Shown piece after piece: positions 24,196-34,950 of a stretch of DNA of 64,000 nucleotides. The position numbers and the translations under genes are program-made. The notes beneath the pieces are model-generated. The model was given only the letters and a program-made list of their open reading frames with translations, did not search any database and was not told where the DNA came from. Source of the stretch: Corynebacterium sp. ACRQK (GTDB lineage: Bacteria; Actinomycetota; Actinomycetes; Mycobacteriales; Mycobacteriaceae); NCBI RefSeq assembly GCF_022345965.1, contig NZ_JAKRMU010000009.1, positions 1-64,000 on the forward strand, written 5' to 3'. Within the stretch, counting starts at the first letter, position 1. Each line of letters begins with the position of its first letter.

Positions 24196-25713
24196 CTAAT
24201 TCTTCGCCTGCTGCTTCAGCATCGTTTCTACCAATGCCGTGTTCGGGTTGTCGCTCGGCATGCCCAGTGGGAACACGCCGTCGAAGCATGCTGCGCACAG
24301 CTCGTCGCTGCTTTGTTGTGACGCCTCTATCATCGCCTCGGTCGAAACGAATGCTAGGGAGTCCGCGTCGATCTCCCGGCGAATTCCCTCTACCGGGTCC
24401 GAAGGATCTACATTATTCGCAATCAGCTCGGTGGGCGAAGCGAAATCGATGCCATAGAAACACGGCCACTTTACCGGCGGCGAGGCGATACGGACGTGCA
24501 CTTCCTTTGCCCCAGCTTCGCGCAACATCTTGATAAGTGCGCGCTGGGTGTTGCCGCGGACAATTGAATCGTCCACCACGACCAAGCGCTTGCCCTCGAT
24601 GACCTCGCGCAGCGGGTTTAGCTTCAGGCGAATGCCCAGTTGGCGGATGGTCTGTGACGGCTGGATGAAAGTGCGCCCCACGTAGGCGTTCTTCATCAAC
24701 CCCTGACCAAAGGGAATGCGCGAGGCCTGGGCGTAACCCACCGCCGCAGGCGTGCCGGACTCCGGCACGGGGATCACTAGGTCGCCCTCCGCCGGGGCCT
24801 CCTCGGCCAGCTTGCGGCCGATCTCCAGGCGAGTGCCATTTACCGAACGGCCACGGATGACGGAATCGGGCCGGGCCAAGTAGACATACTCAAACACGCA
24901 GCCCTTGTGCTTGGTCTCCGCAAAACGGCGGGAACGCACGCCGTCACCGTCGATGGCCACCAGTTCGCCCGGCTCGACGTCGCGAACGAAACGCGCGCCC
25001 ACGATATCCAGCGCCGCGGTTTCGGAGGCGACCACCCAGCCGCCGCTAGCCAGCTGACCGATGGACAGCGGGCGCACGCCCCGCGGGTCGCGGACAGCGT
25101 ACAGTGCGTCGCCGTCGGTAAACAGCACACAGAAAGCACCCTTGACCTTTGGGAACAGCTCCATGGCCGCTTCCTCCACGCCGTGCCCCTCACGGGTGTC
25201 AGCGGCCAGCAGGGCACACATGACCAGTGAATCAGAGGGGTTTTCCTTAGGATCCACCAGGCCCAACCGGGCGGCTTCCTGGGTGAGCTCACGGTGGTTC
25301 ACCAAGTTGCCGTTATGCCCCAGCGCCACATCGGTTCCGTCGGGCGCCATGCGGAACATGGGCTGCGCGTTCTCCCAGCTATTACCGCCGGCGGTGGTGT
25401 AGCGGTTGTGTCCCATGCCAATGTGCCCCTTGAGGGCCTCGAGCGACTGCTCGTCAAACACCTGGCTGACCAGACCCAGATCCTTGAACACGACGATCTG
25501 ATCGCCATCCCCCACCGCGATACCCGCAGCTTCCTGACCACGGTGCTGCAAAGCGTACAAGCCGTAGTACGTCAGTTTGGAGACGTCCTCCCCCGGCGCC
25601 CATACCCCGAATACGCCACATTCCTCCCGGGGCTCTGTTTCGCCCCGGTCGTCGAACGGGCTCAGCAACGGTTCTGCCTCTGCTTGTTTTCTCTGGCCTT
25701 GAATGTTTGCCAC
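24196..25713 (-). CDS. purF: Amidophosphoribosyltransferase
   Basis: 505 residues. First step of purine synthesis. A 31-residue propeptide precedes the N-terminal glutaminase nucleophile Cys32 (REECGVFGVW), so autocatalytic or proteolytic processing is needed as in Bacillus PurF. YGLYALQHRGQEAAGIAV and GHNGNLVN belong to the Ntn domain, and RLVVVDDSIVRGNT is the PRPP loop. Cysteines near the C-terminus may hold an Fe-S cluster as in Bacillus. A TAGAGT box seven bases before the GTG start suggests a leaderless message. Co-transcribed with purM. Confidence 0.97.
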   Translation of the reverse strand: MANIQGQRKQAEAEPLLSPFDDRGETEPREECGVFGVWAPGEDVSKLTYYGLYALQHRGQEAAGIAVGDGDQIVVFKDLGLVSQVFDEQSLEALKGHIGMGHNRYTTAGGNSWENAQPMFRMAPDGTDVALGHNGNLVNHRELTQEAARLGLVDPKENPSDSLVMCALLAADTREGHGVEEAAMELFPKVKGAFCVLFTDGDALYAVRDPRGVRPLSIGQLASGGWVVASETAALDIVGARFVRDVEPGELVAIDGDGVRSRRFAETKHKGCVFEYVYLARPDSVIRGRSVNGTRLEIGRKLAEEAPAEGDLVIPVPESGTPAAVGYAQASRIPFGQGLMKNAYVGRTFIQPSQTIRQLGIRLKLNPLREVIEGKRLVVVDDSIVRGNTQRALIKMLREAGAKEVHVRIASPPVKWPCFYGIDFASPTELIANNVDPSDPVEGIRREIDADSLAFVSTEAMIEASQQSSDELCAACFDGVFPLGMPSDNPNTALVETMLKQQAKN

Positions 25714-25778
25714 TATGTCGACTCTACTAGCCCATCCGCACTAACCCAAAGGGATGCCATTTCGCCACCGGAGCGATC

Positions 25779-26159
25779 TTACATTCTAAGCAACGGAAGG
25801 TGCTCGGCGATGGCGGAGGCGCGGGTGCCGGAAGTGTCCGCGTCCGAACCAGAAAGATCCTCAGCCCCCACAACCAGACGCAGCCACGTAATCGGCGAGC
25901 ACTGAACAACGTTGGGCGGAGTGCCACGGCGATGCTCCAGCCCCGCGATGCACTGGATGGCGGCGAAGGGAGGAATGCGCACCTCGACGGAATGGCCGGG
26001 AGCCAGCTCTTCCAGGACAGCCGCAGACAGACGAACCGCCGCAGCTACGTCGGCACGTGGCGGACGAGGCTGCTCCGCGGGGTTCCTTACCCAGGGCAAA
26101 ACCGCTTCAACCGCACTGCGAGCAGCAGCGGATAGTTCCGGTCCGTGTAAACGCTTCAT
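25779..26159 (-). CDS. Sterol-carrier-like conserved actinobacterial protein
   Basis: 126 residues, resembling the small 'sterol carrier family protein' found beside purF in mycobacteria and corynebacteria. AVLEELAPGHSVEVRIPPFAAIQC and HRRGTPPNVVQCSPITWLRL are the conserved cores. No catalytic residues visible, and the ligand is unproven. A TACAAT box eight bases before the ATG suggests a leaderless message. Same strand as purF, 65 bases upstream. Confidence 0.75.
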   Translation of the reverse strand: MKRLHGPELSAAARSAVEAVLPWVRNPAEQPRPPRADVAAAVRLSAAVLEELAPGHSVEVRIPPFAAIQCIAGLEHRRGTPPNVVQCSPITWLRLVVGAEDLSGSDADTSGTRASAIAEHLPLLRM

Positions 26160-26292
26160 GCCTAGAAATTGTAGTGCGGGATTTGTAGTGCTCTTACGAA
26201 CACCGAAGTGTGGGGCGCGTTAGTATTGGGAAGTTGAAGACGAAAGAAGTACAGGTAATTTAGTAGAGGGAATTTAAGGAAGGCAGTGACCC

Positions 26293-27348
26293 GTGGCGGA
26301 AAGTGCAGAAAACACCACCCCAAGCGAGCACAATGCATCTGATAACACAGCGGAGGCTTCCCATGAGCGTAGCCCGAAGGTGACTCTGCGCTTCCTCGCC
26401 GCACCGACAGACGTACTGATGGCAGGGGCGATGGGCGTACACGGTGGGCGCGTGCTGGAGTGGATCGATAAGGCCGCCTACGCCTGCGCCGTCGGCTGGG
26501 CTCAGTCTTACTGCGTGACCGCCTACGTGGGCCACATCCACTTCACCCGCCCGATCCCCTCGGGCCACATGGTGGAAGTCCGTAGCCGCATCGCCTACAC
26601 CGGTCGCAGCTCCATGCACATCGTCAATGAGGTGCTGTCCGCCGACCCACGCGAGGGCGTGTTCACCCGTGCCTGTGACTGCCTGGTGATCTTCGTTGCC
26701 TTGGACGAAAACGGTAAGTCCAAGCAGATCCCCTCCTATGTGCCGACGACCGATGAGGAAAAGCGCGTGGAAGATGCCGCGCTTTCCCGCATCCAGCTGC
26801 GCAAGGCCATCGAAGAGGAAATGCTGCGCCAGACCTACACCGATAAGTCCACCGCGCCGGAGCTGGTGAACCGCTTCCTGGCCAAGCCGACGGACGTGAA
26901 CTGGGGCGGCAACGTACACGGTGGCACCGCCATGGAATGGATCGACGAGGCGGCCACTGCCTGCACTATGCAGTGGACCGGCGAGCGCACCACCGCGGTG
27001 TACGCCGGTGGTATTCGCTTCTACCGCCCGGTGCACATCGGCGACCTCGTGGAGGTGGATGCACGCCTGGTGCGCACCGACGAGCGTTCGATGACAGTGA
27101 TGGTGCACCTTCGCGCGGGCGACCCGCGCGAGGGCAAGGGCAACCTGCCGGTGGCCATTCACGCATCGATGACTTACATCGCTATCGACCTGGACGGTAA
27201 CCCGCTGCAGGCCCGCAAGTACACGCCAGTGACCAGCGAGGATAAGCGCCTGGAGGAGCACGCCTCCACGCTGCGTAACCTGCGCAAGGAGTTCCTGCCG
27301 CGGCCGTTGGTTAGCCCCAGCAACCGCGATTTCCGCTTTGTGGAGTAA
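26293..27348 (+). CDS. Acyl-CoA thioesterase with two hotdog domains
   Basis: 351 residues with a duplicated hotdog fold: HGGRVLEWIDKAAYACAV (about 50-68) and HGGTAMEWIDEAATACTM (about 212-229), each followed by a HFTRPIPSGHMVEVRSRI-type strand. This BACH/YciA-like arrangement hydrolyses long-chain acyl-CoA in the cytoplasm. GTG start with AAGGAAGG upstream. The acidic N-terminal 30 residues are unlike the core. The intergenic region to the divergent sterol-carrier-like gene (26160-26292) is A+T-rich. Confidence 0.92.
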   Translation: MAESAENTTPSEHNASDNTAEASHERSPKVTLRFLAAPTDVLMAGAMGVHGGRVLEWIDKAAYACAVGWAQSYCVTAYVGHIHFTRPIPSGHMVEVRSRIAYTGRSSMHIVNEVLSADPREGVFTRACDCLVIFVALDENGKSKQIPSYVPTTDEEKRVEDAALSRIQLRKAIEEEMLRQTYTDKSTAPELVNRFLAKPTDVNWGGNVHGGTAMEWIDEAATACTMQWTGERTTAVYAGGIRFYRPVHIGDLVEVDARLVRTDERSMTVMVHLRAGDPREGKGNLPVAIHASMTYIAIDLDGNPLQARKYTPVTSEDKRLEEHASTLRNLRKEFLPRPLVSPSNRDFRFVE

Positions 27349-27375
27349 AGCCGGCCACGGCGTTTAAACACAGCA

Positions 27376-27413
27376 AAAGGGGCTCGCGACCTTACCGGTC
27401 GCGGGCCCCTTTC
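27376..27413. terminator. Bidirectional terminator between thioesterase gene and purL
   Basis: AAAGGGGCTCGCGACC and GGTCGCGGGCCCCTTT form a long stem with one mismatch and a four-base loop, T-tracts on both sides. Confidence 0.88.
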
Positions 27414-27435
27414 TTGGTTCTAGCTCTTCTCTTCC

Positions 27436-29865
27436 TTAGATGACGGAGTTATTTCCTGCTGCGTGGCTAAACAGCGCGGGCAGCGTGGACGTCCACGCAT
27501 TCTCCGCCGCCTCCAGGGAGAGGACGACGTCGAAGTCCTCGTCATGCTGCTTGGCCGGGTCGAGTTCGACCTCCCCGCCGAAGGGCAGCACCGGGTACAC
27601 GCCGGATCCGAAGCGAATGACCGGCTGGTCTGCTGCGTCGTTCGCGCCGGTCAGGCCGATCCAGCCACCGGTCAGACCCGTCTGGGCCAGTTCGCGCATC
27701 AGGTCGCCGTAGTCCTCGCTGCGTACTGCCAGCAGCACACGGGAAGCGGTCTCGGAGAACAGCCCCACTGCCGCCTGCTGGGCCAGCGTGCGGCCCTCCA
27801 CAGCGGCGGACTCGTGCTGGCTGAGCATCGGGTTCACGGCCACTCCGCGACCGGACTGGATTGCCAGCTCCACGACAGCCTGCGACAGGCCCCCCTCGGA
27901 GAGGTCGTGGGCGGCGACGATCTTGTCGCGCTGCGCGGTGATGAAGGCTCCCAGGCGCTGTTCCACGGACAGGTCCACCTGCGGTGGCATGCCGGCCAGT
28001 TCGTCGTGGACGACCTGCTGCCAGATGGAGCCGCCGAGCTCCTCGCGGGTCTCCGCGCCCACCAGAACCAGGTGGTACTCTTCCTGCTTCTCGCCCTCGA
28101 CACCTGGCTTCGGCAGCTGCTGTGGAATCCGGCGGGCGCAGTCGTCAATGGTGCCCAGCACCGCGATGACCGGGGTCGGCAAAATGGCGGTCTCGCCGGT
28201 CTGGTTGTAGAAGGAGACGTTACCGCCGGTAACCGGGATAGCCATCTCCTTACAGCCATCGGCCAGCCCGTGCACGGCCTCGCGGAACTGCCACATCACG
28301 CCCGGATCCTCCGGGGATCCGAAGTTCAGGCAGTTGGACACTGCCACCGGAGTGGATCCCGTGACGGAGACGTTGCGGTAGGCCTCAGCCAGCGCCAACT
28401 GGGCGCCGGTGCGGGGATCCAGGCGGGTGTAACGGCCGGAGGCGTCGGTAGAAACGGCGATGCCGCGACCGGTCTCCTCGTCGATGCGCAGCACCCCCGC
28501 GTCCGCGTCCTTGGCCGCAACGGTGTTGCCACGCACGTAGCGGTCGTACTGCTCGATGATGAACTCACGGGAGCACAGCGCCGGGGAGGCCGCCAGGTCC
28601 AGGATCTGTTGACGAACCTCCTGGGAGGTCTCAGGCAGCTCCACGCCGCGGATCTCGTTCAGCTCGTCCTGCTCCGCCGGGCGCTCGTAGGGCCGCTCGT
28701 AGACCGGGCCTTCCTCGGCCATGGTGTGCGCAGAAGCGTCTACCACGATCTCGCCGCAGTGCTCGATGACGAGGTGCTCGCCGTCGGTCACACAGCCGAT
28801 GTCGGAGGCCAGCACGTCCCACTTACGGCAGATCTCCATGAACGCATCCACGTTCTCCGGCTCCACAATGGCGCACATGCGCTCCTGCGACTCGGAGGAC
28901 AGGATCTCCGCGGCGGTCATGCCCTCGGCGCGCAGGTGCACGTTGTCCAGGTTGATGTGCATGCCGCCGTCACCGGCAGAAGCCAGCTCTGCGGTTGCAC
29001 AGGAAAGCCCGGCGCCGCCGAGGTCCTGAATACCCACCACCACGTTGGCGCGGTACAGGTCCAGGCAGCACTCAATCAGTACCTTCTCTGCAAAGGGGTC
29101 GCCCACCTGCACGGCGGGCAGCTTGCGCTCTGCGCCTTCCTCAAAAGTGTCAGAGGCCAGCACAGACACACCACCGATGCCGTCCAGGCCCGTGCGGGAG
29201 CCGAAAAGGATCACTCGGTTGCCCTTGCCAGAGGCGAAGGCCAGCTTGAGGTCTTCGGTCTTCAAAGTGCCCACACACAGTGCATTTACCAGCGGGTTAC
29301 CCGCGTAGGTGGCGTCAAAAACAGTCTCGCCGCCAATGTTCGGCAACCCCAGAGAGTTGCCATAACCGCCCACACCCGCGACCACGCCGGGCAGCACGCG
29401 CTGGGTATCCGGCAGGTCGGCCGGACCGAAGCGCAGCTGGTCCATCACAGCCACCGGGCGGGCGCCCATTGCCATAATGTCGCGGACGATGCCGCCCACG
29501 CCGGTGGCTGCGCCCTGGTAGGGCTCCACGTAGGAGGGGTGGTTGTGGGATTCGACCTTGAAGGTCACCGCGTGTCCATCGCCAATGTCGATCACGCCAG
29601 CGTTCTCACCGATACCGGCGAGCATCTTGGACTTCATCTCTTCGGTCGTGGTCTCACCGAAGTAGCGCAGGTGCGTCTTCGAGGACTTGTACGAGCAGTG
29701 CTCGGACCACATGACGGAGTACATGGCCAGCTCCGCGTCGGTCGGACGGCGGCCCAGCAGTTCCTTAATGCGCGCGTACTCGTCGTCCTTTAGGCCCAGC
29801 TCGTGATACGGCTGCTCCAGGTCCGGGTTGGCCTTAGCATCGGCGACCGTGTCGTTGTGAATCAT
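27436..29865 (-). CDS. purL: Phosphoribosylformylglycinamidine synthase large subunit
   Basis: 809 residues, the small-type PurL that works with PurS and PurQ. Motifs include [45 protein letters not shown] and [13 protein letters not shown]. Makes FGAM from FGAR. ATG 29865 lies about 12 bases after AAGGAG; a frame extending to 29943 would overlap purQ and has no homology. The 31-base gap to purQ suggests one transcript purS-purQ-purL. Confidence 0.97.
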   Translation of the reverse strand: MIHNDTVADAKANPDLEQPYHELGLKDDEYARIKELLGRRPTDAELAMYSVMWSEHCSYKSSKTHLRYFGETTTEEMKSKMLAGIGENAGVIDIGDGHAVTFKVESHNHPSYVEPYQGAATGVGGIVRDIMAMGARPVAVMDQLRFGPADLPDTQRVLPGVVAGVGGYGNSLGLPNIGGETVFDATYAGNPLVNALCVGTLKTEDLKLAFASGKGNRVILFGSRTGLDGIGGVSVLASDTFEEGAERKLPAVQVGDPFAEKVLIECCLDLYRANVVVGIQDLGGAGLSCATAELASAGDGGMHINLDNVHLRAEGMTAAEILSSESQERMCAIVEPENVDAFMEICRKWDVLASDIGCVTDGEHLVIEHCGEIVVDASAHTMAEEGPVYERPYERPAEQDELNEIRGVELPETSQEVRQQILDLAASPALCSREFIIEQYDRYVRGNTVAAKDADAGVLRIDEETGRGIAVSTDASGRYTRLDPRTGAQLALAEAYRNVSVTGSTPVAVSNCLNFGSPEDPGVMWQFREAVHGLADGCKEMAIPVTGGNVSFYNQTGETAILPTPVIAVLGTIDDCARRIPQQLPKPGVEGEKQEEYHLVLVGAETREELGGSIWQQVVHDELAGMPPQVDLSVEQRLGAFITAQRDKIVAAHDLSEGGLSQAVVELAIQSGRGVAVNPMLSQHESAAVEGRTLAQQAAVGLFSETASRVLLAVRSEDYGDLMRELAQTGLTGGWIGLTGANDAADQPVIRFGSGVYPVLPFGGEVELDPAKQHDEDFDVVLSLEAAENAWTSTLPALFSHAAGNNSVI

Positions 29866-29896
29866 GAGGATCGGGTGCTCCTTGTAAGAAGAAAGA

Positions 29897-30568
29897 TTAG
29901 GAAACGAGCGCGGACAAAACAGACTGGAACAGCCCCAGGCCATCCAAGGACGGGCCCGTCAGGGTTTCCACGGCGTGCTCCGGGTGCGGCATCAGGCCAA
30001 CTACGCGACCGTTTTCGCTGCACACTCCGGCGATCGAGTTGCGGGAGCCGTTGTGGTTCTCGACGTAGCGGAACACCACGCGGCCTTCGCCCTCCAGGCG
30101 CTCCAGCGTTTCCTCGCTGGCCTGGAAGCGGCCTTCGCCGTGCTTCGACGGAACCAGGATCTTGCTGTCCTCGGCGAACTGGTTGGTCCATGCCGTGGAG
30201 GTGTTTTCCACCTCCAGGTAAATGTCACGGCACACAAAGTGCAGCCCCTCGTTACGGGTGAGGGCGCCGGGCAGCAGGCCGGCTTCCTGCAGAATCTGGA
30301 AGCCGTTGCAGATCCCCAGCACCGGGGTACCGCGCTCCGCGGCAGCCACCACGGATTTCATTGCCGGGGCGATAGCGGCGATGGCACCGGCGCGCAGGTA
30401 GTCGCCGTAGGAAAAGCCACCGGGGACGACCACAGCGTCGACGTTCTTCAGATCCTCGTCTGCGTGCCACAGCTCCACTGGCTCCGCACCCGCCAGGCGC
30501 ACAGCGCGCACGGCATCGACATCGTCGAGGGTGCCGGGGAAGGTAATCACTCCAATGCGGCTGGTCAC
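29897..30568 (-). CDS. purQ: Phosphoribosylformylglycinamidine synthase glutaminase subunit
   Basis: 223 residues, class I glutamine amidotransferase. Nucleophile Cys87 in [11 protein letters not shown], oxyanion [16 protein letters not shown], and catalytic His/Glu in MPHPEHAVE. Supplies ammonia to PurL. The GTG start immediately follows the purS stop codon, showing translational coupling. Confidence 0.97.
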   Translation of the reverse strand: MTSRIGVITFPGTLDDVDAVRAVRLAGAEPVELWHADEDLKNVDAVVVPGGFSYGDYLRAGAIAAIAPAMKSVVAAAERGTPVLGICNGFQILQEAGLLPGALTRNEGLHFVCRDIYLEVENTSTAWTNQFAEDSKILVPSKHGEGRFQASEETLERLEGEGRVVFRYVENHNGSRNSIAGVCSENGRVVGLMPHPEHAVETLTGPSLDGLGLFQSVLSALVS

Positions 30569-30823
30569 TTACTTGGCCTCCACATCTGCGCCTTCGATGA
30601 CCACGTCGTAGTCCTCGATCACGGTGTTTGCCAGCAGGTCGGAGGCGATCTTCTCCAGATCCTCGCGCGAGACCCCCTCGCCGACCTCCAGCTCAAAGCG
30701 CTTACCCTGGCGCACATCCTCCACTCCCCTGATGCCGATTCGGCCCAGGGCGCGGACTACGGCCTGACCCTGCGGGTCGAGGATTTCCTTCTTGGGCATA
30801 ACGTTGACGACAACACGAGCCAT
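30569..30823 (-). CDS. purS: Phosphoribosylformylglycinamidine synthase subunit PurS
   Basis: 84 residues; VVVNVMPKKEILDPQGQAV and the YDVVIEGADVEAK end are characteristic. Bridges PurL and PurQ. First gene of the purSQL unit. Nothing but promoter space lies between it and the next gene (80 bases). Confidence 0.95.
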   Translation of the reverse strand: MARVVVNVMPKKEILDPQGQAVVRALGRIGIRGVEDVRQGKRFELEVGEGVSREDLEKIASDLLANTVIEDYDVVIEGADVEAK

Positions 30824-30903
30824 GGCTTCTACATTCTCCCAGCTTTGCGGTATTTTCCCGGTTGGTTACCGCCCTATCGTAACACTGGTGGGCGACCGCC
30901 CCC

Positions 30904-31638
30904 TTAAGCTACAGAAGCCTGCTGGCGTGCCACGTAATCGCAGTAGTTCGCGGACTCGTAGCCGGCCTCGCGCAGCAACTCGAGAATGCGCAGCATATCG
31001 CCCGCCACGTCGTCTTTTCCGGCCTTCGCCGCGCTGATGGAAAGGCGGATGTCTTTGCCCTTCGCGGCACCGCGGCGCACGCTATTGAGGACGTTGCGAC
31101 GCCACCACTTCACCGCCCCAAAGCCATCACCAAACGCGAGCACACGCACCGGATGGCGCTTTTCATTGCCGAGATCCCGGATGGTGTACGCATCCGCCGC
31201 GACCACGAACCCTAGCTCGCCGGCGGCCTGCAAAGCTTCCTCCGACGCCAGCCAGCGCGTCGGGGCGAAAGCTTTAGGCGCCAAGCCGAGCGCATCCAGC
31301 TGGCGGGTGGCAGCGGAGAGCCGCAGCGTTGACTCGTGGCGGCCGAGCCGGTGGAACTCCCCTTTGTCAGGCGCCCCACCCAGCGGCCCGAGCCCGCCTA
31401 ACAGCAGCTCGTGGCCACGGGCAGCGGAATCGTGGACCAGCTCAAGCGTCGCGTGGTCATCCTTCAGACGCCAATTCGGCCCCTGCACCGTGAGCACCAA
31501 ACCGGCGTGAAGATCCAGCGCCCGCGCTGCGTCGCGCATCTTCTCCGCCGCGGTGACCGTGCCCTGGCGCAGACCGGTGATGGTCAGCAGAACGCGCGGG
31601 GCACGCTGGACGCTGGGGCTGGACTGTGCGGGGCTCAT
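30904..31638 (-). CDS. DUF2334 polysaccharide-deacetylase-like protein
   Basis: 244 residues. The pattern RVLLTITGLRQGTVTAAEKM, HDSAARGHELLLGGLGP, ALGLAPKAFAPTRWLASEEA and GFVVAADAYTIRDL resembles the DUF2334 branch of the NodB deacetylase superfamily. The usual metal-binding Asp-Asp and His-x3-His motifs are not obvious, so catalysis is doubtful. No signal peptide. It lies between ptrB and purS on the same strand. Function unknown. Confidence 0.6.
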   Translation of the reverse strand: MSPAQSSPSVQRAPRVLLTITGLRQGTVTAAEKMRDAARALDLHAGLVLTVQGPNWRLKDDHATLELVHDSAARGHELLLGGLGPLGGAPDKGEFHRLGRHESTLRLSAATRQLDALGLAPKAFAPTRWLASEEALQAAGELGFVVAADAYTIRDLGNEKRHPVRVLAFGDGFGAVKWWRRNVLNSVRRGAAKGKDIRLSISAAKAGKDDVAGDMLRILELLREAGYESANYCDYVARQQASVA

Positions 31639-31706
31639 AGATACTTAGCCTGCACAACACAGGTGAACGGGAGGTAACGCCCGCCCTACATCTGAGCGTC
31701 GAATTG

Positions 31707-33944
31707 TTAAAAGCTCGTCTCCTCGACGGACTTGTCCGTCACCAGCAGCTCGGCGGCGCCCATCTTTTCCAGCTCCCAGGCCGTCTCGAAGGCCGCCTGG
31801 CGCCACTTGGCATAGCGGCCGGATACGCCACCGTGGCCGGCCTCCATGTCGATACGCAGCAGCGTGTTCTCGGCACCCACCTCGCGCAGCTTGGCCACCC
31901 ACTTCGCGGGCTCCACATACAGCACGCGGGTGTCGTTCAGGCTGGTCACCGCCAGAATCGGCGGGTAGATCAGGTCGGCCGCGACATTCTCATAAGGCGC
32001 GTAGCCCGCCATGTAGTCGTAGACCTGCGGGTCGTGGAAGGGGTCACCCCACTCGTCCCACTCCGTCACAGTCAGCGGCAGTTCCGGCATGAGCATGCTG
32101 GTCAGCGGATCTACAAAAGGAACCACGGCCTCAATGCCCGCAAAGCGATCACCTGCCAGGTTGGCCACCGCCCCCATGAGCATGCCACCGGCGGAGCCTC
32201 CCTCGGCCACCATCTGCTCTCGAGTGGTCATGCCTTCGCGTAGCAGGTGGTCGGCGACGGCCACGAAGTCCGTGAACGTGTTGCGCTTCTCCAGCCCCTT
32301 GCCGTGGTCGTACCACAGTCGGCCCATCTCGCCGCCACCGCGGATGTGCGCGATGGCGTACACCACGCCGCGGTCCAGCATGGACAGGCGGAACAGGGAG
32401 AATCCTGGATCGATGCAGTTTTCATAGGACCCATAGCCGTATAGCAGCACCGGGTTTGCCTGAGTGATGTCCACGTCCGTGCGGTGGATGAGGGATACCG
32501 GGATGCGTGTGCCGTCCTCAGCCGTAACCCACAGTCGCTGGGAGGTGTACTGGTCGGGGTCGAACTCCCGACCGTCCGGGTCGGCCAACACCTGCTGTTC
32601 CTTGCGTAGGATCTTCTCCCCCGTCGCCAGATCGATGTCGTAGATCCGCGGCGGTGTCGTGAAGGCAGTGTAGGCCACGCGCAGCACCGGGCTCTCCCAC
32701 TCGCTGTTGCCCACGGCCCCAACGCCGCAGAGTTCCCCGGGGAACTCGATCCGCTCGAACTCGCCGAAGGCCGGGGCGGAAGAGTCGCCGGTCGAGGTGT
32801 CGGCGTCGCCAAGCTTCATGATGTAGCTGGTCTCCAGCGCATTCTCCCGAGCTTCGAGGACAATATGGTCGCTGAAGACATCCACGCCCTCCAGGCGCAC
32901 GTCCTCGCGGTGTGGCACAAGAGCTTGCACGTCGTCCCACGAGGCGACCTGGCCGGTTGGGTGGTAACCCAACTCACAGTTCGGGCCGGTCTTGTTGTGC
33001 AGCACCAGCCACAAGTCCTGGCCGCCCACAACCGCGTGATCCACCGCATACTCCACATCGGCCTCGCGCGGGATCACGCAGGTCAGCTCCGCATTCGGGT
33101 CCTCCAGGTCGAGGTACCACACCTCGCTGGTCACCTTCGACCCCGTGTGGATCAACAGATAACGATCGGAGCGGGTCGTCGCCACCCCCGCCCAAAAACG
33201 TTCGTCGTCTTCGCGGTACACCAGCTCGTCTTTATCGACGCCCTCACCGATTGTGTGGCGCCAGACCTCGTGCGGTCGCCACGCTTCATCCACGCGCTGG
33301 TAGTACACGGTATCCCTGCCGACCCAGGTGGCACCGTAGAAAACATCCTCGATCTCGTCCTCCAGATCCTCCCCCGTGGTGAGCTCGCGGATGCGCAGGG
33401 TGAAACGCTCAGAGCCGGTCTCGTCCACCGAGTAAGCCAAGCGCGTACCATCCTGGGTTACGCTGGCCGCGCCCAGGCTAAAAAACTCCTTGCCCTCGGC
33501 TAGGGCGTTGCAGTCCAAGAAAGTCTCCTCGCCCGGCGCGGGGATGCCGGGCTCGATCGTCGGCGGGGTCCAGTCGTCCTCGTCGGCGATGGGAACGCGG
33601 CACATGGTGCCATAGCTCTTGCCTTCCTCGGTGCGGGAGAAGTACCACCAGCCCTCGGAACGCACGGGCAGGGACATATCGGTCTCCTGCACGCGGGCCT
33701 TGACCTCCTCGAACAGGCGGTCTTCCAATGGCTTGAGGTGGGCGGTCTGTTGGGTGGTCCAGGCGTTCTCCGCCTCTAGGTGCTGGCGAACCTCCGCGTT
33801 TTCCTTGTCGCGCAGCCACTCGTAGTTATCCACGAACTCGCGGCCGTGGAAGGTGCGGGTGTGCGGCACCCGCTTGGCGACCGGCGGAGCCGCGATCGGG
33901 TTGTTAGCTGTCTGGGACGCGTCGTTATTAGGCATACGCGCCAT
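31707..33944 (-). CDS. ptrB: Prolyl oligopeptidase family serine peptidase (oligopeptidase B-like)
   Basis: 745 residues. N-terminal beta-propeller (about 90-440) and C-terminal alpha/beta-hydrolase. The nucleophile is Ser584 in EGGSAGGMLMG, the Asp lies in SLNDTRVLYVEPAKW and the His in EAGHGGVSGRY, completing the S9A triad. RGGGEMGRLWYDHGKG is typical of oligopeptidase B, which cleaves short peptides after Arg/Lys in the cytoplasm. No signal peptide. No clear ribosome-binding site before ATG 33944, and Met4 is an alternative start. Confidence 0.92.
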   Translation of the reverse strand: MARMPNNDASQTANNPIAAPPVAKRVPHTRTFHGREFVDNYEWLRDKENAEVRQHLEAENAWTTQQTAHLKPLEDRLFEEVKARVQETDMSLPVRSEGWWYFSRTEEGKSYGTMCRVPIADEDDWTPPTIEPGIPAPGEETFLDCNALAEGKEFFSLGAASVTQDGTRLAYSVDETGSERFTLRIRELTTGEDLEDEIEDVFYGATWVGRDTVYYQRVDEAWRPHEVWRHTIGEGVDKDELVYREDDERFWAGVATTRSDRYLLIHTGSKVTSEVWYLDLEDPNAELTCVIPREADVEYAVDHAVVGGQDLWLVLHNKTGPNCELGYHPTGQVASWDDVQALVPHREDVRLEGVDVFSDHIVLEARENALETSYIMKLGDADTSTGDSSAPAFGEFERIEFPGELCGVGAVGNSEWESPVLRVAYTAFTTPPRIYDIDLATGEKILRKEQQVLADPDGREFDPDQYTSQRLWVTAEDGTRIPVSLIHRTDVDITQANPVLLYGYGSYENCIDPGFSLFRLSMLDRGVVYAIAHIRGGGEMGRLWYDHGKGLEKRNTFTDFVAVADHLLREGMTTREQMVAEGGSAGGMLMGAVANLAGDRFAGIEAVVPFVDPLTSMLMPELPLTVTEWDEWGDPFHDPQVYDYMAGYAPYENVAADLIYPPILAVTSLNDTRVLYVEPAKWVAKLREVGAENTLLRIDMEAGHGGVSGRYAKWRQAAFETAWELEKMGAAELLVTDKSVEETSF

Positions 33945-33979
33945 GCTACTCAGGCCAAGTTACTAGGGCCTGCAGCCCC

Positions 33980-34873
33980 CTAGACGCACTGGCCGATCCA
34001 GTCGGAGAACCGCTTGCCGGATAGTTTCTCGTAGGCCTCGATGTAGCGGGAGCGGGTGGCTTCCACCACGGAGCCCGGCAGTGGCGGCGGGGGCGTGCCC
34101 TCGGACTTGTCCCAGCCGGACTTCGGGCCGGTTAGCCAGTTGCGCACATACTGCTTGTCAAAGCTGGGCTGCACCTTGCCCTCTTCGTAGCCCTCGGCGG
34201 GCCAGTAGCGGGAGGAGTCCGGGGTCAGCACCTCGTCGGCCAGCACCAGAGTGCCGTCGGCATCCAGGCCGAACTCGAACTTGGTGTCGGCCAAGATCAA
34301 GCCGCGCTCCTCGGCGATGGCGGCGGCCTTCTTGTAGATCGAGAGGGTGGCCTCGCGCAGTTCGTTGGCGCGCTCCTCCCCTAAAGCCTCGACGACCACG
34401 TCGAAACTCACGTTCTCGTCGTGGTCACCCAGCTCGGCCTTGGTGGCCGGGGTGAAGATCGGCTCCGGCAGGCGGGAGGCCTCCACGAGTCCCTCGGGAA
34501 GCTCCACGCCACACACGCTGCCGGTTTCCTCGTACTCCTTCAGGCCGGAGCCGGTCAGGTAGCCACGGGACACGCATTCGAAGGGAATCATATCCAGCTT
34601 CTTGCACAGCATGGCGCGGCCGAGGACGTACTCGGGGATCCGTTCGTCATCCAACGCACCGGCCAGGTGGTTTGGGAAATCAATCTCGTCAAAGAAAAAA
34701 GCGCTCACGGCAGTGAGCACTCGTCCCTTGTCCGGGATCTCGGTATCAAGGACGTAGTCGTAGGCGCTGATCCGGTCGCTGACAACCATCAGCAGGTTGT
34801 CGTCATCGACCTCATAGATCTCCCGCACTTTACCTGCGGAATGGTGCTCGTACTCGCACAGTTCTGGACGCAT
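33980..34873 (-). CDS. purC: SAICAR synthetase
   Basis: 297 residues. [26 protein letters not shown] start, [12 protein letters not shown] and [13 protein letters not shown] are PurC motifs. Condenses CAIR with aspartate. A TACACT box eight bases before the ATG suggests a leaderless message. Same strand as purB but 77 bases apart. Confidence 0.97.
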   Translation of the reverse strand: MRPELCEYEHHSAGKVREIYEVDDDNLLMVVSDRISAYDYVLDTEIPDKGRVLTAVSAFFFDEIDFPNHLAGALDDERIPEYVLGRAMLCKKLDMIPFECVSRGYLTGSGLKEYEETGSVCGVELPEGLVEASRLPEPIFTPATKAELGDHDENVSFDVVVEALGEERANELREATLSIYKKAAAIAEERGLILADTKFEFGLDADGTLVLADEVLTPDSSRYWPAEGYEEGKVQPSFDKQYVRNWLTGPKSGWDKSEGTPPPPLPGSVVEATRSRYIEAYEKLSGKRFSDWIGQCV

Positions 34874-34950
34874 GAGTAGACAGTGTAGCCCTGCACCAAG
34901 CTTTTGACTATTTGTGGCCGGAACTGTGCGATTCTTCGGCGTTTGCGCAG

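Noticed and set aside
26260..27261. 333-codon minus-strand frame
   Set aside because: Antisense of the double-hotdog thioesterase. No recognisable domain.
27463..29793. Very long open frame (776 codons) on the plus strand
   Set aside because: Antisense of purL. It is rich in His, Gly and Arg from the GC-biased third positions of purL, without family motifs or a ribosome-binding site.
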